NCBI RefSeq assembly: GCF_000143415.4
Contig: NW_003314328.1
Span: forward strand, 833,889-897,888
Direction of reading: 5' to 3'
DNA: 64,000 nt
Source: Selaginella moellendorffii
Taxonomy: Eukaryota > Streptophyta > Lycopodiopsida > Selaginellales > Selaginellaceae
Made by a program: the position numbers and the translations under genes. This document shows positions 1 to 12,320 of this stretch, piece by piece; positions within the stretch are counted from its first letter, which is position 1; each line of letters opens with the position of its first letter. Below the pieces are notes generated by a model. That model saw only the letters and a program-made list of their open reading frames with translations, had not been told where the DNA came from and searched no databases.

Positions 1-487
1 TAGAGAAATTCCTTAATAATATGAATGTTATTTAGTTTCATGAAAATACACTAAGGGTCAAATGAGTTAAGTGACTTCTCTAGACTAGCAATGCCTCTTG
101 ATACACCTTCACAATTAGATTCGTTAGAAAAAGATAACGTTGAATAATATCTAAATGTTCTCACCATTAAGTTATATGTCTGGCTAATAGGAATGACATT
201 CATCTTGGAAAGCTCACCACACGCTCAATGAATAAACAAATAGTGTGCACGCGCATGCCATCGCTCTTCTTTAGCTTCAAATTCGGTTTGTTCACTTTGA
301 CAATGAGATTTATTATACAACCAGATGGACTCAGTCTGGACACAAAGTCACCGTGCTAGTCACCATGCCCCAGATATGTCTAGCCCCTGGACAAAAAACA
401 TATAATTTCACATCATTTTCAAATACTTGAAAATTTGTACCTAGTCCCATTTTACTGAATAAATCCCACTTTAACGAAATAGAGCTT
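1..487 (+). mobile_element. Right end of a third copy (A0) of the DUF7869-type DNA transposon, cut by the window edge
   Basis: This stretch is nearly identical to 12,494-12,980, the right end of element A. It ends in the same 24-bp terminal inverted repeat (464-487, reading TCCCACTTTAACG...GAGCTT). The rest of the copy lies left of the window. No gene lies in this stretch. It contains a degenerate palindrome half near 246-262 and, on the minus strand near 277-300, a copy of the GEQxESE mini-exon-like sequence seen in A and B. A target duplication cannot be checked because the left end is missing. Confidence 0.85.
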
Positions 488-1084
488 AAAAGACGATTGT
501 TTTGGGCTTTCACCGGACTCATACTTAGACTCGGACTCAGACTCAAACTCGGACTTAGACTCAGACTTAGACTCAGACTTGAACTCGGACTCGATCTTGG
601 TCTCAGTCTCGATTTTGGTCTTGGTCTCAGTCTCAGTTTGGGTCTCAGTCTCGGTCTCAATTTGGGTCTCAGTCTCGGTCTCAGTCTCGGTCTTATATTA
701 GTCTTGGTCTCAGTCTTGGTCTTGGTCTTGATCTCGGTCTCGGTCTTGGTCTTGGTCTTGGTCTCGGTCTCGGTCTCGGTCTTGGTTTGGGTCCTGGTCT
801 CAGTCCCAGTCTTAGTCCCCATTTTAGTCTTCATCTCGGACTCCTTCTCGGACTCCATCTCAAAATCCATTTCAGACTCCTTTTCAAACTCCTTCTCAGA
901 CTCTATTTTAGATTCCTTCTCGGACTCCATCTCGGACTCCATCCTGGACTCCATCTTGGACTCCGTCTCAAATTCTTTCTTGGACTCTATCTTATACTTG
1001 ATCTTGACACTTCCATGTGTCACTACACTTGCCATATGTTAGTCCTTCTTGTGTTTCTTTTTAGAGACTCATTCACCAATTACT
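488..1084 (-). repeat. Fragment of gypsy type-A LTR in reverse, with a degenerate 12-bp tandem array
   Basis: The DNA between A0 and element A is a reverse-strand piece of the LTR found at 59,613-60,762. It begins with the complement of the 'ggtgaaagcccaaagc' segment. It then holds about 490 bp (523-1,010) of a degenerate 12-mer array whose plus-strand unit is close to CTCGGACTCAGA, the complement of the GAGTCCGAGACC array in the LTR. Long open frames here are low-complexity Ser/Asp/Leu or Glu/Lys/Thr repeats and are not genes. Confidence 0.7.
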
Positions 1085-1530
1085 TTGTAAGCTCTATTTC
1101 GTTAAAGTGGGAATTGTCATTATCCCACTTGTAAAATAAGGTTTCCAAACCTTTATATAGTATATAAATATAACAAAATTCAACTGCATTGAGGCACATG
1201 CCATTTTATTTTAAACAAGGAAATGTCTACTCAATCACTTCTCCTCCCCCTGCCACTGCTTCACCTCTCTCTTCTCCTTGTCATCGTCGTCTAATTTCTT
1301 TCCATCCTTTTAATATTGGCTCAGTTGCTCCGAGTCTAGGTGGAGCCCAAGTCCCCATTCAATCTTTACTTTCCCCTTATTAATAAAACAACTTCGTAGA
1401 CTTCCAATAACATGCTGTAACACTTCTAGTATAATGCAAATCCTCTCAAAGAATTGTCTTTTAATATTAATACAATGGCATGGAACCCCATGCCATAATA
1501 AGTTACATTTTTAAATAAATACATGCCATC

Positions 1531-4500
1531 TCAGATTGTTATTTTTTGCCTCCAACGCCTATACAATAATCTTGGAATTTCATCACTCTCCACACTATCA
1601 GGATTTAAACCCAATAGTAATGCCATCTCTTCTCTAATACGTCCACGCTCATGTTCAGTGGTCAAAGAACCCATCCGGTTGAGCAGATTATGGAGATGCG
1701 GATAGTGTTTGGCTAGACAATATACATGCCATAAATGATGACTGGTGTCTGTCCGATCAAATGGCTTCTGATATACCGTTCCATCTGCCATTTGGTTGAT
1801 TTCTACAGCCACCTCCTAGACTGGCCGGTTCTCTATCACCATCGCTTCAAGCCGTTTTGCAAGGTCCCCCAGAACATACGGTTTCTTCTCCCTAGTTTCC
1901 ATACTGCAAGAGATGGGGTGCACTGCATATGTGTGCGTGTTCACTGCAGTTTTAATTGGCGAGTCATCGATGATGAGGATTTCACTTGACCTAGCAGTCC
2001 GGTTCATCACTACAGCCTCTGGCTTGATGAAGATGGGCTTGCTACCCCTCACATGGACCATAGTCAAGCAATCCTTATGCGTTAGGAGAAAGTCAAATGG
2101 TAATATTACTCACGTCTGATCGTGCATCGTCTATAGCAACGTTAATGCATTGTGGCGCATCATGGATGTCCAAACTCCCAATTGCAAATTGAACCTGGCC
2201 CTCTGTTTTAAGTGTCGCATGGTCATTATTAGATCCCGCAGTTTCTCCCGTGTGATTAATGTGAATCTGTCTCTTTTGACCAACTTGCGACCACAGGCTT
2301 TGGAGGGTGCAGTGACATTCGAGGACGAGCCACGCTCATGGGAGAAAAGGACACCGTTCAGATCAAAAACGATATAGTACCTTCGCCGTGACTCTGAAAT
2401 GAAATGTGTCAGCATAAAAAATGGTACAAGTCAATTTTACCATCTATAATATTAGTGAATGGTGCTCCCGATGGTCGTTGAGAGGGTTTTGGTCGAGGAA
2501 ACGTGAAGGGCGGAAATACTCTCCTCTGCAATGTGGGGTCAATCGCATCCGATGGCGTGTGGGCACATGCCATTTCAGCTGTAGACTCTGGTACAACTGG
2601 CTCAACAGTGGCATGGGGTGGTTCCGATGGCGTGTGATCACACGCCATTTCAGCTGGTGCCTCCGTTGGCAAAGTGGACATGACCGAACAGGCAGCAGGG
2701 GCGGTGTAGGGAGGTTCCAACGGCGCGTAGTCAGACAATTGGGCACACGTTGAGTCCGTTGGAAATGAGGATACGACTGGCTCGGCAGCTGGGGCGGCCT
2801 CATGCGGGTCCAATGGCGCCTGGTCACCGTCAGTTGGATACGTGGACAAGATTGACTCAGTGGTATGGGCAGCATCAAGTGGAGCGTGGTCAGCTTGCTT
2901 GGCGTTGATATGGATAGTAGCCTCCACCAGCTCTGATGACTCTTGTAGGCAAGTAGAGTCCACTGGCAGATCCATATGCATGTCCAAATATCTCCCTTCG
3001 ATTGAGATGGTATCCTCCCTATTGGCTACTAAAAACAAACTCATTAGCACATTGAATCGACTATACTGTATTTACCATCAACTGCTATTGGGCGCACTAC
3101 TGATTCTGAAGGATTGGACATACGTTTCGACCCTTGCTTGGCACTATCCTTCCTCGACACTAAAGGCTAGAGTTTGTATCTTAATTCAACTGAATAATCT
3201 CTACTTACCATTTCTTCTGCAACCTACATGGACAATGTTAGAAATGGTAAAAGGTTAGGAATGGATGTACTATTATTTACCTGATGGTTTGTCTTGTATG
3301 ACCTTCCTCTGCTGCTCTTTGGCCACCTCAGGCTGGCCATCGTCGTCATCATCGTCATCGTCGTTATTGTGATCGTCACCATTGTGAGGACCATCCAAGT
3401 CCTCTTCGTCCTCCTCTTCTTCGTCCTCCTCTTCTTTGTCCTCCTCTTCGTCCTTCTGCTCTTCCTGCTCATTATCTTTCTCTAGCTCCTCATCCCCCTC
3501 CTGCATTTCTTCCATAGGCTGCTCAGGCTGGATGGCTTGTTTTTCCAGGACCATCTTGGGAAAATCATCTGGCCGAGTCGCCATCTCAAAATACAAGACA
3601 TCCATAGCCTGTTTCAGTGCTTGACCTAGGACCGTATCCTCACCCGACTGTCTTAACATGGTTTCTGCACGTTCTTGCACCCTTCGAAGACGACGAGATG
3701 AGAAAAACATGGCCCTGACTTGAAAAGCATCCCTCATCCATTGTACCTCTCCATAGAGATTGGGGAAGGGGAGTCCGCCATAGGAATCTGAGTCAGGAGG
3801 TGGTGACTGGCTCCTTTCACTCAGCCCTTGATCTACAATGAATGGCATGAGCACACACGCCATAACCGCGAGGCATTATCTATCATCTTTTCGTTGCCCT
3901 TCTTCCTTTTCGAATCAAACGCCTCTAATCCCGACGACTGTCCAACGTGCTTTCGCTTTTTATGACCACTGTCAGTTTGAGCTTGACTGGTGCTTGCCTG
4001 TTTTGCCTTTGAAGAAGTGTCTCCTACAAGGAATGGCATGAGACCACACGCCATTGCAAATATAATTTGTACCTCCTTTTTTCCTATTGCTTGTCTGTTT
4101 GTCCTTCTTCGACGCGCCACCAGTGCGCTTTTCAATCCTCGTGTCTGAATATTCACAACGATCTATAATCAAAATGGCGTGAGGCCTCACGTGACCTTAC
4201 CTTGTGTAGGTTGTGAGCTCGGCCTAACATCAGTAGCTGTTAACGCCATTTCAGCATCTGGGGGTGGCCACGCTCCTGCATACAGAGCTTGTGAGATAAC
4301 ATTTAAACTTAAAGTGCGTACTCACCAGGTTCGCAGAGAAGATACTGTTTTTCTTTGGCAACTGTAATTATATGCTCCATTGAAGTCACCTCTTCAATGG
4401 AGTTTGTCACCGCAACACACGGGACACCCTTGAGTAGTGCGGCTCGAAAGAATAGTCCGCCGCAGTTGTACTCGACAACGCATTTGTCGAACGAAGCTGG

Positions 4501-6745
4501 AAAGTCACTCCAGTCCCACTCTGCTGCGGGACCAATAACAAGGGCGAGTGTGAAGATGCGGACATTCGTCGGTATCTTCTTCTTAGCCATTATCCCATGG
4601 ATCTCCCGCATCTCCTTGCCTTTCAACCGAGCCTTCACCTCGTTCAAGGCCTTCCAGAACTTGTGATAGGATTCGGAGTCGTAGATCATATAGTGGACTG
4701 AAGATTCCACCTCCGCAAGTCCCACCATTAAGTCAATGATGGAGCTGACTTTGTCTGCATGAGTGATCTCTTCGTTTGTGAAGTCCATCACACAAAAGAT
4801 GTTCTTGACCTGCTCATCTCCGCGGGAAACGATGCTCCTCCACCTTTGATCCTCATCCGAATTCATGTATACTCGGTAAGGTTCTCGATAGGCCTCTGCT
4901 GCGGGGTCGAGCTGTTTCTGAAGCCGGCGGTCGACATCCCTTTTAATGAAATTTGGATACTGATCCAACTTCTCAGCTTTACTTTTCGTGGCATCCCGCA
5001 GCAGATCGATGAACTTGGGGGCCCCCTTCACGTACTCGTCGATGTCTTCATTTGACAAGTCCAGCTCTTCCATCATCTCTTGCGTGGTGTCGATGCTTGT
5101 GCACGACTCTGAGAGCTCGTGCGCTATTGAAGGATTGGATCTTCGAGCAAGTGGCCGTGAGTCATTTTGGTCTTGTTGAAGACTACCTCACCACGTAGAA
5201 GATCATTAGCCACTGTCAGAAGGTCGTCGTCGTCTAGAGACCGCGAGAAACGCAAGGCGTTGAGCTTCAAATCATTGGGCTTCCGGCCGTCCTCCACACC
5301 CATTGAGTTTAGCAACTCCCCGTCATGGTACCTCCTCAGCACATCTACCCATTTGTCAAAAACAACTTTTGTCGCGAGTAGAATGTTATGGATGCTGAGT
5401 GTGTTATTGACCCCTAGTGTTTTCGAGAGAAGACTCGAGAATTCCTGCAATGGAAATGGCATGAGGCCACATGCTATGCCACATGCAACGAGGCTTACCT
5501 GCCAGGCGCTAGTTGCTAGTGCACGTCCTTGTCCTGGTTTTTGTGGCTTCTTCAGTTGAACCCAGAGCTTCCGTGTTCGTGCCAATGTCTCGTGCAAACC
5601 CGATTTGTAGCACGTTTCTTGCTTGACATTCTGCGCGTGGGAGATGGATATGATAGATCGGAGGGGCGAGTTGCCTTTTATCAGGTGGACAACTCTTGTC
5701 TTGAAGACTTTCTTCACCTCCTCGCCCACCATAATATCCAGAACTATTTCTTGCATCGCCAAGCTAGAATGCTGCCCGGAGACGGCATAGAACCGGATGT
5801 TCTGATCATCCAACACCTTCCTATTGATCAAGTTTGGAAACCTCGTCTCGCCCTTTTTGCGATTTTTGCTACCTCTTCTTGCTCTTTCTGCTCTTTGCGG
5901 CTCTTCTTTTTGGTGGGTGTAGTGTTCAAACCCGAGGCAATGGCATCACCGAGTAGCTTCTTTTTTGGAGCAGGAGAGTCGGACGTCGGCTTGAGCTTGA
6001 CCACCCTTTTCTGCTTCGGGGTAGTTTCCAGATCGACCCCCTTCCCCTTCGCTTCGCGAATTGGAGTCACTCTCAACGGCTCAATGTTGGAATATAGTTT
6101 TTGAACATCGCCGTAGGTGAGGTCCGTGGATTCCATGTGATCTTCATAGACCCGCAGCGTCTTTGAAATTGTGGGCCTCCTGGACAACCTCTCCCTAGCT
6201 CCCTCTAGGAATTCCTCATAGCCGCTGCCCCCCTTCGGGAAGCCGCTAGGATGTGCAAGGTGGATCTTGAAGGCGGACGCTGTCTCTACCACAAGTGCCA
6301 GTCCATATTCTTGCATGGAACTGTATGGAGTGTCTGTCACTTGGATGAGGATCCCCATGCATTCTTTTCTCCCACCATCTGTGTTGTACAGCATCAGATC
6401 CTCGCCTTCCATCCCGAAAGTCCAACTGGTGAGTTCCTCCCCCTTCTCTGCATCCACATTGACAGTGGCTGGAAGAAGAACGCAATTCCTCGCCGCACAA
6501 CAATTAGAGCTGACAGATGAAAAGCTAGCAGCTGGAAATAACGTGAGGCCACACGCCATTCACCACTGTATCAGATGTCTTGAGGCTGCATCCTAAGATG
6601 GCGTGAGGCTACACGCCATCTGTAACCGGACTGCACTCGAGAGCCCAATCAGTGCATGCCAATGTTGCTACTGAATGGCATGTGGCCTCATGCCATTTTC
6701 TACTTGGCCTAAAAGACTTACCATTTGAAGCCGAATGGAGGCCGT
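1531..6745 (-). pseudogene. Transposon-encoded ParB-like / methyltransferase-like / HAD phosphatase-like fusion gene, copy A, broken
   Basis: The gene reads right to left and is homologous throughout to the better-preserved copy at 42,860-48,525. In order it holds: a 5' region with palindrome-bearing introns (about 6,745-6,500); a conserved N-terminal region (6,500-5,870); the ParB-like core with 'SGQHSSLAMQEI' (about 5,750); the methyltransferase-like part (5,460-4,320) with a motif I-like 'CVVEYNCGGLFFRAALLKG'; a Lys-rich linker (4,240-3,880); an acidic Asp/Glu stretch (3,860-3,270); a Pro/Thr/Ala-rich stretch (3,050-2,430); and an FCP1/NIF-like HAD domain (2,395-1,531; FDLNGVLF, GVWTSM, IIDDSPIKT). 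Lesions relative to B: about 190 bp lost near 5,860, about 165 bp lost near 4,484, a roughly 60-bp internal inversion at 5,100-5,160, and TAG stops at 2,131-2,133 and 1,816-1,818 where B has CAG. The exact start is not resolved. A nuclear role on DNA or chromatin is inference. Confidence 0.7.
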
Positions 6746-8733
6746 GACAATCGAGGCCGGACTCGCTGGCGAATGTGCACTGTGTGTGCAGCGGATCGTA
6801 GCAGCAAGGCTACTCTGCCACTTACAGTTGGAGAGTGGCGCTGAAATCTCTCGGGACGCCAAGTGGGCTGCGTGTCGGTGGCGGAGTGGGCGGCAGAGTT
6901 GGCGGCGAAGTTACAAATTGGGTGTGTCTTGAAGTGGACGCCGATGCACACGAGCGCGATGCGAGCGCGAGTGTGATGCAAGCGCGAGTGGACGTCGATG
7001 CACACGAGAAACCTGTAGAGAAGTGAGCGTGATCGCAAGTGGGAGCGCGATGCGAGTGGGAGCGCGAGTGTGATGCGAGCGCGAGCGGAGCGCAAGTGCG
7101 AGTGTGCAAGCGCGAGTACGAAGCAAAATGCAAAACCTAACCTCACACGCGCGAAATGTCACAACGGTTGGTAATCCCGCCACGTCATCATTCCTCGGAC
7201 TTGGGTGCCACCATTAATTTCTGGATTGCCGCGCGTATGCAAGCACGCAAAATCCAAAAGAAATCCGCAACGTCATCATTCCTCGGACTGCATGCACGTG
7301 AAATCCAAAAGAAAGATCATGATTGGGATATCATTTAATACCCTCGCTATATTTATACCATGCATGATTGGATATTCCAAAGCATCTTGTATTTCCAAAA
7401 ATGGCAGATGTTCAGCTAAATAAAGAAATTCTATCTGTTTCTATTTTTCTCTCAAATCAATATTATAGCGTGTGGGCTCATGCAATTTTGAACCAAAGAA
7501 ACCCAAAAAACGTTAGACCCAAAATATTTTGAAAAAACCCAAAAAACCCTAAACATTTTAAACCCAAAAATCCAGGCGTCCTGTGGCGTTATTCCTTGAA
7601 TGGTGTGTGGGCGCATGCCATTTTCAGGGCCAAATGCTGAATGGAGAAAAATTCCCTTTTAGTGCAAATGCTGCAAGAGGCAGATGCCGAGCACAAAGGA
7701 CTGTAACTACCTCACATGACACAGATAAACTTTTTTCTATTTGGCAAAGATAAACTTTATAGCGTGTGGGCTCATGCAATTTTGAACCCAAAAAATGCAC
7801 CAAAAAATTCTCGGCGTCATCTAGCGTTATCTCTTGAATGGCGTGGGCCGCATGCCATTTTCAGAGGCACATAGGAGTATATTCCTAGGATATTCTGACA
7901 AGCGCGAGATTGTTTTGAGTTTTCTGGAGATCCAACCGTTAGATCGCAACTAGATTTTACAGAATGGTATACAATGTCTTTCTTGATGACCCTGCAAAGA
8001 AGCATCTCGATCGGACACCACATGAGACCACACGAGCCTTACAATGTTTCAGAGGCATTTGCCATAGATCCGACCGTTATTTTGCTCCAAGATTTTACAG
8101 TTTGGTGTGCATGTTATTTTTGAATTCTCGAACTCATTCCTAGGTCTATCATTTTTGTGCGCCGTGTTCTTGGTTCTGCTGAGCGCAGTGAGCCCTGCTT
8201 GTGTAAGCGGCGTTGTGGGCTGTGGTTTATGCGTCTACGAGCGGTTGCGGCATTGCAAGTGCCATTGCGGGCGGCAGTTTATGCGAGTGGCAGTTTGTGC
8301 GAGCGGCGCTACGAGCAGTTGCGGTGTTGCGAGCGGCGCTACGAGTAGTTGCGGTGTTGCGAGCGGCATTGTCTTTGGTGTGGCTACCGCTTCCTCTTGA
8401 TATTCGGCACTTGTGCTTCTTGGTATGTTCACCATGGAATGGCTTAGGACCACATTTAGAAATGGCATGAGGCCACATGCCATCTTGGGCCCTTGCAATT
8501 TCATGGCTAGCATATTGTCATGTATGTTTTTACTTGCCTACAGCTGTGTGTATATCAAGATGGCATGAGGCCTCATGCCAATTTTGTGAATGCAAAATTT
8601 CACGTGGGTGTCAATAGCATGTTTGAATAATGGCATGTGGCCTCATGCTATTGAGGTTGTTTGGTATGTTATGATTTAGGCCATTCTCCAATCATTTTTT
8701 GTATGGTTTTAATTTCTTTTCTGCACTTTCAGA
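6746..8733. promoter_or_regulatory. Divergent intergenic region of element A with repeats and palindromes
   Basis: This 2-kb stretch separates the divergently transcribed fusion gene (left) and transposase (right), so it should hold both promoters; I see no unambiguous core promoter. It contains GCGAGTG/GCGAGCG-rich low-complexity DNA (6,900-7,140 and 8,180-8,380). It also has a duplicated block: TATAGCGTGTGGGCTCATGC at about 7,466 and 7,757, and a palindrome followed by TTTTCAG at about 7,599 and 7,838. Further palindromes lie at about 8,460, 8,560 and 8,630. Open frames here are repetitive and not supported as genes. Most of the region (6,776-8,395) is missing from element B. Confidence 0.5.
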
Positions 8734-11700
8734 ATGGCCTTCAGGGTTGGGGAAAAGGTTTACATTTTGAATGGTGGGAAGAGAGTTGCAAAAGGGACCT
8801 TTGTGTCTATGGATCGGAACTTTGTTATACACTGTCAAAGGCTTGGGGAAGGCAATGCTGCTGTATCAGTAGAGACTGTCTTCGATGGGAATGTGGTCGC
8901 TATTGAACGAGGAGAGATGGTCGTCGGGGTAAATGTTGTTATTGCCTTGAAAAATCTTCAGAAGAAAGCAGATGTTGGGGACAGCGCAAGTGCGACGCAT
9001 GTTCCTTCCGTGGATCTTAAGAACCGTGCTACATGGATTCAGGCGAAGGTGTTTCTAAACAACCTCGAGGGGGAGGTGGTAGCTGAGGGCTTAGCCACAG
9101 TTGTCGATCCAAGAGATGCGGTTGTTAATCAAGAATTGGGCTGGGATGATATTGGAGTTGCGATTTTAGAGGTTGTTGACACAGAAGAAAACAGTCTGAC
9201 TATTGGAAGCATTGTGCGGTGGAAATTGAGGCACTTAGTGTTTGAGAATGTGAAGGATTCACAATCAAACACCACTACAACTGATGACAGAACATCTCTT
9301 CATGGGAAAAGAAAGTACACCTTCCTAAAGCGCAGCCAAAGGGATCTGAGCAACGAACCGAAAAGGCAGAAAATGGCGATGGAGGTTCGAATAGTCTCGA
9401 CAGTTGCTTGTTGCAAGAGGAGGTGCTGTCAACATGCTGATTGGGATGCTATTGAAGAGGAGAGAGCAAGATACAAGACATTGTCCTGGAAGGCAACTCA
9501 CAATTTTGTGTATGAGGCATTACGGTCATCTGTTGATGCTTCAGAACATCAGGTGGGGGGCATGGTCTTCCAGAGGGGTTTGGTCTGCATGAAGGCATGG
9601 AGAATCATTTATAGAGTCCCTTGAACCACATTCTACAGAATCAAAACTGAGTTCGAGGAACAAAGGGTTCAACAGGTAGTCCATGGGAACGACGGTACGC
9701 ACAAAACCAGGGGTCATGTTGTATATGGAGAGGCAATCTTCAAGAGGTTTGTCGAGACATGTAGCGAGCAGCAACCACATAAAACCCGCCTCTTGGAAGA
9801 TGGAACACGAGACACCCAACGAGTTCTCCCTTCCATGTATACCAAGGGGGCCATATTGGAAGATGTGAATCGGGAACTCCAGAGTAATGGCTACAGGAAG
9901 CTGAGCCAATCTAGATTTAGTAGATTGTGGAGCAACAGGTTCAGGGATGTGAGTATAGGAAAGTACTCCAGCTTTTCAAAGTGTGATGAGTGCACTGCTA
10001 TCAAAATGGCTTTGTCGAAGAATTCTTGCAGCGCTCAAGAGCGAGAGACGTTGGTTAGAAGGTGGCTCGACCACAACATCGAGCAGAGAAGCTGCAGGAC
10101 TGCATATTATCATAACAGGATTCTCTCCATGGAGAGACCTGACTCTTACCTCTGCATCATCCACGACAAAATGGACCAGAAAAAGACGTGCTTACCTCGA
10201 CTCAATCCTGCCCCCAAGGCAATCTCTTCATCCATGCAGCTGCCTGTGTCTCTGTTTGGCATAATCGCTCATGGGCATGGTGCCCAGAACTATGGGAACT
10301 TCTTTGTACCTCTATGGGGTGGCGGGGGTGCAAACATGATGATTGCGTCCCTAGCAAAACACTTAAGGTCTCTGCAAAGTGCGCAGACTGAGCTGAACGG
10401 CCAACCCTTGCATAAGGCCCTTGTCGATCGAACCCCATACAGGGTTCAGCTGGAGGAGGAGCAAAGGCTTGCAGTATCGTGTGAATATGTTGGCCGTCAG
10501 ATTGTAGGGTTATCACGTGAGGCCTCATGCCATTCCGACGAGGCTGGTCGCCCGGTGAATGCACAGCCTCATCCAAACGAAGCAGAATCTCAAGGAAGTT
10601 CTTGCGGCCGATGTGGCCTTCCACCCCATCTTCTGCTCCAAACAGACAATGCTGGCAGTGAGAACAAAAACATGTACGTCTTCGCGTACTTGGCGATGCT
10701 TGTTGCCAAAGGCATATTTGAAACGGTTACACTTGGCTTTCTCATGGTTGGGCACACTCATGAAGACGTCGATGCCATGTTCAGTCACCTGGCAGAGTCC
10801 CTCCGGCAATCCAATGTCCTCACCCTCCCACAACTCTACGATGAATTCCAAAATTGCATCAAAGGCACTGTTGAAGCTGCACTTCTGACAGAGGTTCCAG
10901 ACTTTAAGGGGTTTGTAAGAGGCTACATCAGGGACGGATCCGAAACGCTGATTGGCCACTCCAAGCCTCTTCAGTTTCATTTCAGTATGTGTGACGGTGC
11001 TCCAGTAATGAGGTACAAGATGAGAGAATGGGACACAGTGTGGCTGCCAGTGGACGGCATTGAACTCTTCAAGAGAGATCCCATAACTGGGGAACCTATG
11101 ATTCCTCAGGGTTCCCCACGGCCGATGCACCCGGATGGACTCAAAGACCAGGAAAGTATAGTGGACGGGATTAGACAGCATATTGCCTTCTGGAAGAGGG
11201 GGTTGGTGTTTGGTGGAGAATCCTATTTTCAGAGGTGCAAGCCTTTGCTCGAATACTGGGAGAAGATTATATCTGCTATCCAAAATGGGCCGGTTGTATA
11301 TGAAGAATTGGAAGAGTCCTTTTGGCCAGAACCCAGAGCACCAGATAGTAGCGGAACAATGTCCTCTGGAAATGCAGTGACAGATAACGATGTTGAGGAT
11401 CACTATTGTGGGCCGAGGAACAAGAAGCCGGATTCAGCATTCAATCCAGTACAGGTCTGCAAAGGAATGGTCGTGCTTGTCAGACCCAGTAATATAAAAC
11501 AAATGATATGGGTGGGGCGCTGCATCACTGATGCAGAGGAGGACGCGGAAACTAACTCCTTCAATGTAACTGTGGAGTGGTTCAAGCCAAGTTCCGGATA
11601 TACGAAGGATTGCCTAGAAAAGAGATGGGTGCTGAATCCAAGGGATCCCAGCATGAGCATATCGGTGGATAATGTTGTGCATGGTTGGATGCGGAAGCAG

Positions 11701-11781
11701 AGTGCCACCATCACCTTGCCAGACCATGCAAGAGATGCAGCAAGAGCATTCATAACCCGGGTTCAAGGTGAGATTCATTAA
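8734..11781 (+). pseudogene. DUF7869-type transposase, element A copy, one in-frame stop
   Basis: One reading frame of 1,015 codons starts at ATG 8,734 (MAFRVGEKVYI) and is broken only by TGA at 9,622-9,624, probably from CGA. The N-terminal third holds two tandem DUF8039-like units (about residues 8-75 and 105-180). The second is followed by a basic segment and a Cys-rich CCKRRCCQH segment. The remainder matches the DUF7869 family as I know it. Candidate catalytic acids lie in 'IHDKMDQ' (about residue 478), 'LQTDNAGSENKN' (about 638) and 'VGHTHEDVDAMF' (about 675), the order expected of an RNase H-fold DD(D/E) transposase. A palindrome is translated in frame near 10,516 as SREASCHS. The frame ends at 11,781, but GTGAG just before the stop and TTTCAAG at about 11,819 suggest splicing to a short exon reading GEQSESESEEV. 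It presumably acts on the 24-bp ends; this is inference. Confidence 0.8.
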
Positions 11782-12062
11782 TATTCCTTTACTAAGTTTC
11801 TAATGTATTTTATTTCAAGGTGAACAATCCGAATCTGAATCAGAGGAGGTGTGATGGCCATGTGGCCTGAGATGATGTGACATATGCATTTACCAATCAC
11901 ACGTGCATAAATCTAATAATATGGCGTGTGGCCCATATTAATGGCACATAAACCCATATTGTGGGCTTACGTGCTTTATGTACCATCATTCCCTTGCAGC
12001 GTGTGTGTTGGTTTCCTTTTATTACACAACGAACTCCATATTTTAGGGTGAAGAGCGTTCTC

Positions 12063-12320
12063 ATGGCAAGCACAAAATCTGTAAGTGAGGCAGAAAAAGA
12101 GACGGAGAAGGAGATAGGTGAAGATGTAGAATATATAAGTCTTCCAAACTCCCCGTACTATACTCCAGGTGATCATTTTTCTGAACAAACGGCAACATTA
12201 ACAACTATCGAGAACGCCCCAGTAACGTCAGAGACAACAATCCAAAGCAAAACAACTGACCCGGAGAAGGATGATAGTACCGCTGAGAGTACCAAAAAGG
12301 AGGTGTCCACTAGCGCTTAG
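12063..12320 (+). CDS. Small 85-residue transposon protein with SLPxSxYYTPG motif
   Basis: I do not recognise a named family. ATG at 12,063 follows a plausible 3' splice site (TATTTTAG, ending near 12,046) and the frame runs to TAG at 12,318-12,320. The protein is short and charged. It starts with a Lys/Glu-rich part (KETEKEIGEDVEY), then SLPNSPYYTPG, then a Ser/Thr-rich tail with VTSETTIQSK. It lies downstream of the transposase and in the same direction, between it and the right terminal repeat. Element B has the same gene with a 1-nt frameshift. A clear homologue with the same YYTPG and VTSETT.QSK blocks, also just after a TTTTAG acceptor, occurs at 31,190-31,438 in the otherwise different element M. 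This conservation across elements argues it is a real gene; its function is unknown. Confidence 0.6.
   Translation: MASTKSVSEAEKETEKEIGEDVEYISLPNSPYYTPGDHFSEQTATLTTIENAPVTSETTIQSKTTDPEKDDSTAESTKKEVSTSA

Noticed and set aside
331-1134. Long open frames on both strands with Ser/Asp, Leu or Glu/Thr repeats
   Set aside because: They are translations of the degenerate 12-bp LTR array and transposon end; open in several frames at once.
1531-2415. HAD phosphatase as an independent small gene
   Set aside because: In both copies the upstream exon joins in frame (GAT G|AG TCA), and the chain of in-frame junctions continues to the methyltransferase part, so a single fusion gene fits better.
8107-8513. 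Open frames in the Cys/Ala/Arg-rich repeat region of element A
   Set aside because: They are GCGAGCGGCG-type low-complexity DNA, open on both strands, and absent from element B.
9622-9624. In-frame TGA as selenocysteine or programmed readthrough
   Set aside because: Other stops (TAG and TGA) break the same gene families at different places in each copy, which fits decay; no recoding structure was seen.
8734-11781. Firm assignment of the transposase to a named superfamily such as Sola or Academ
   Set aside because: The 4-bp duplication is compatible with these, but I cannot compare the transposase by profile; an HMM search against Repbase superfamily models would decide.
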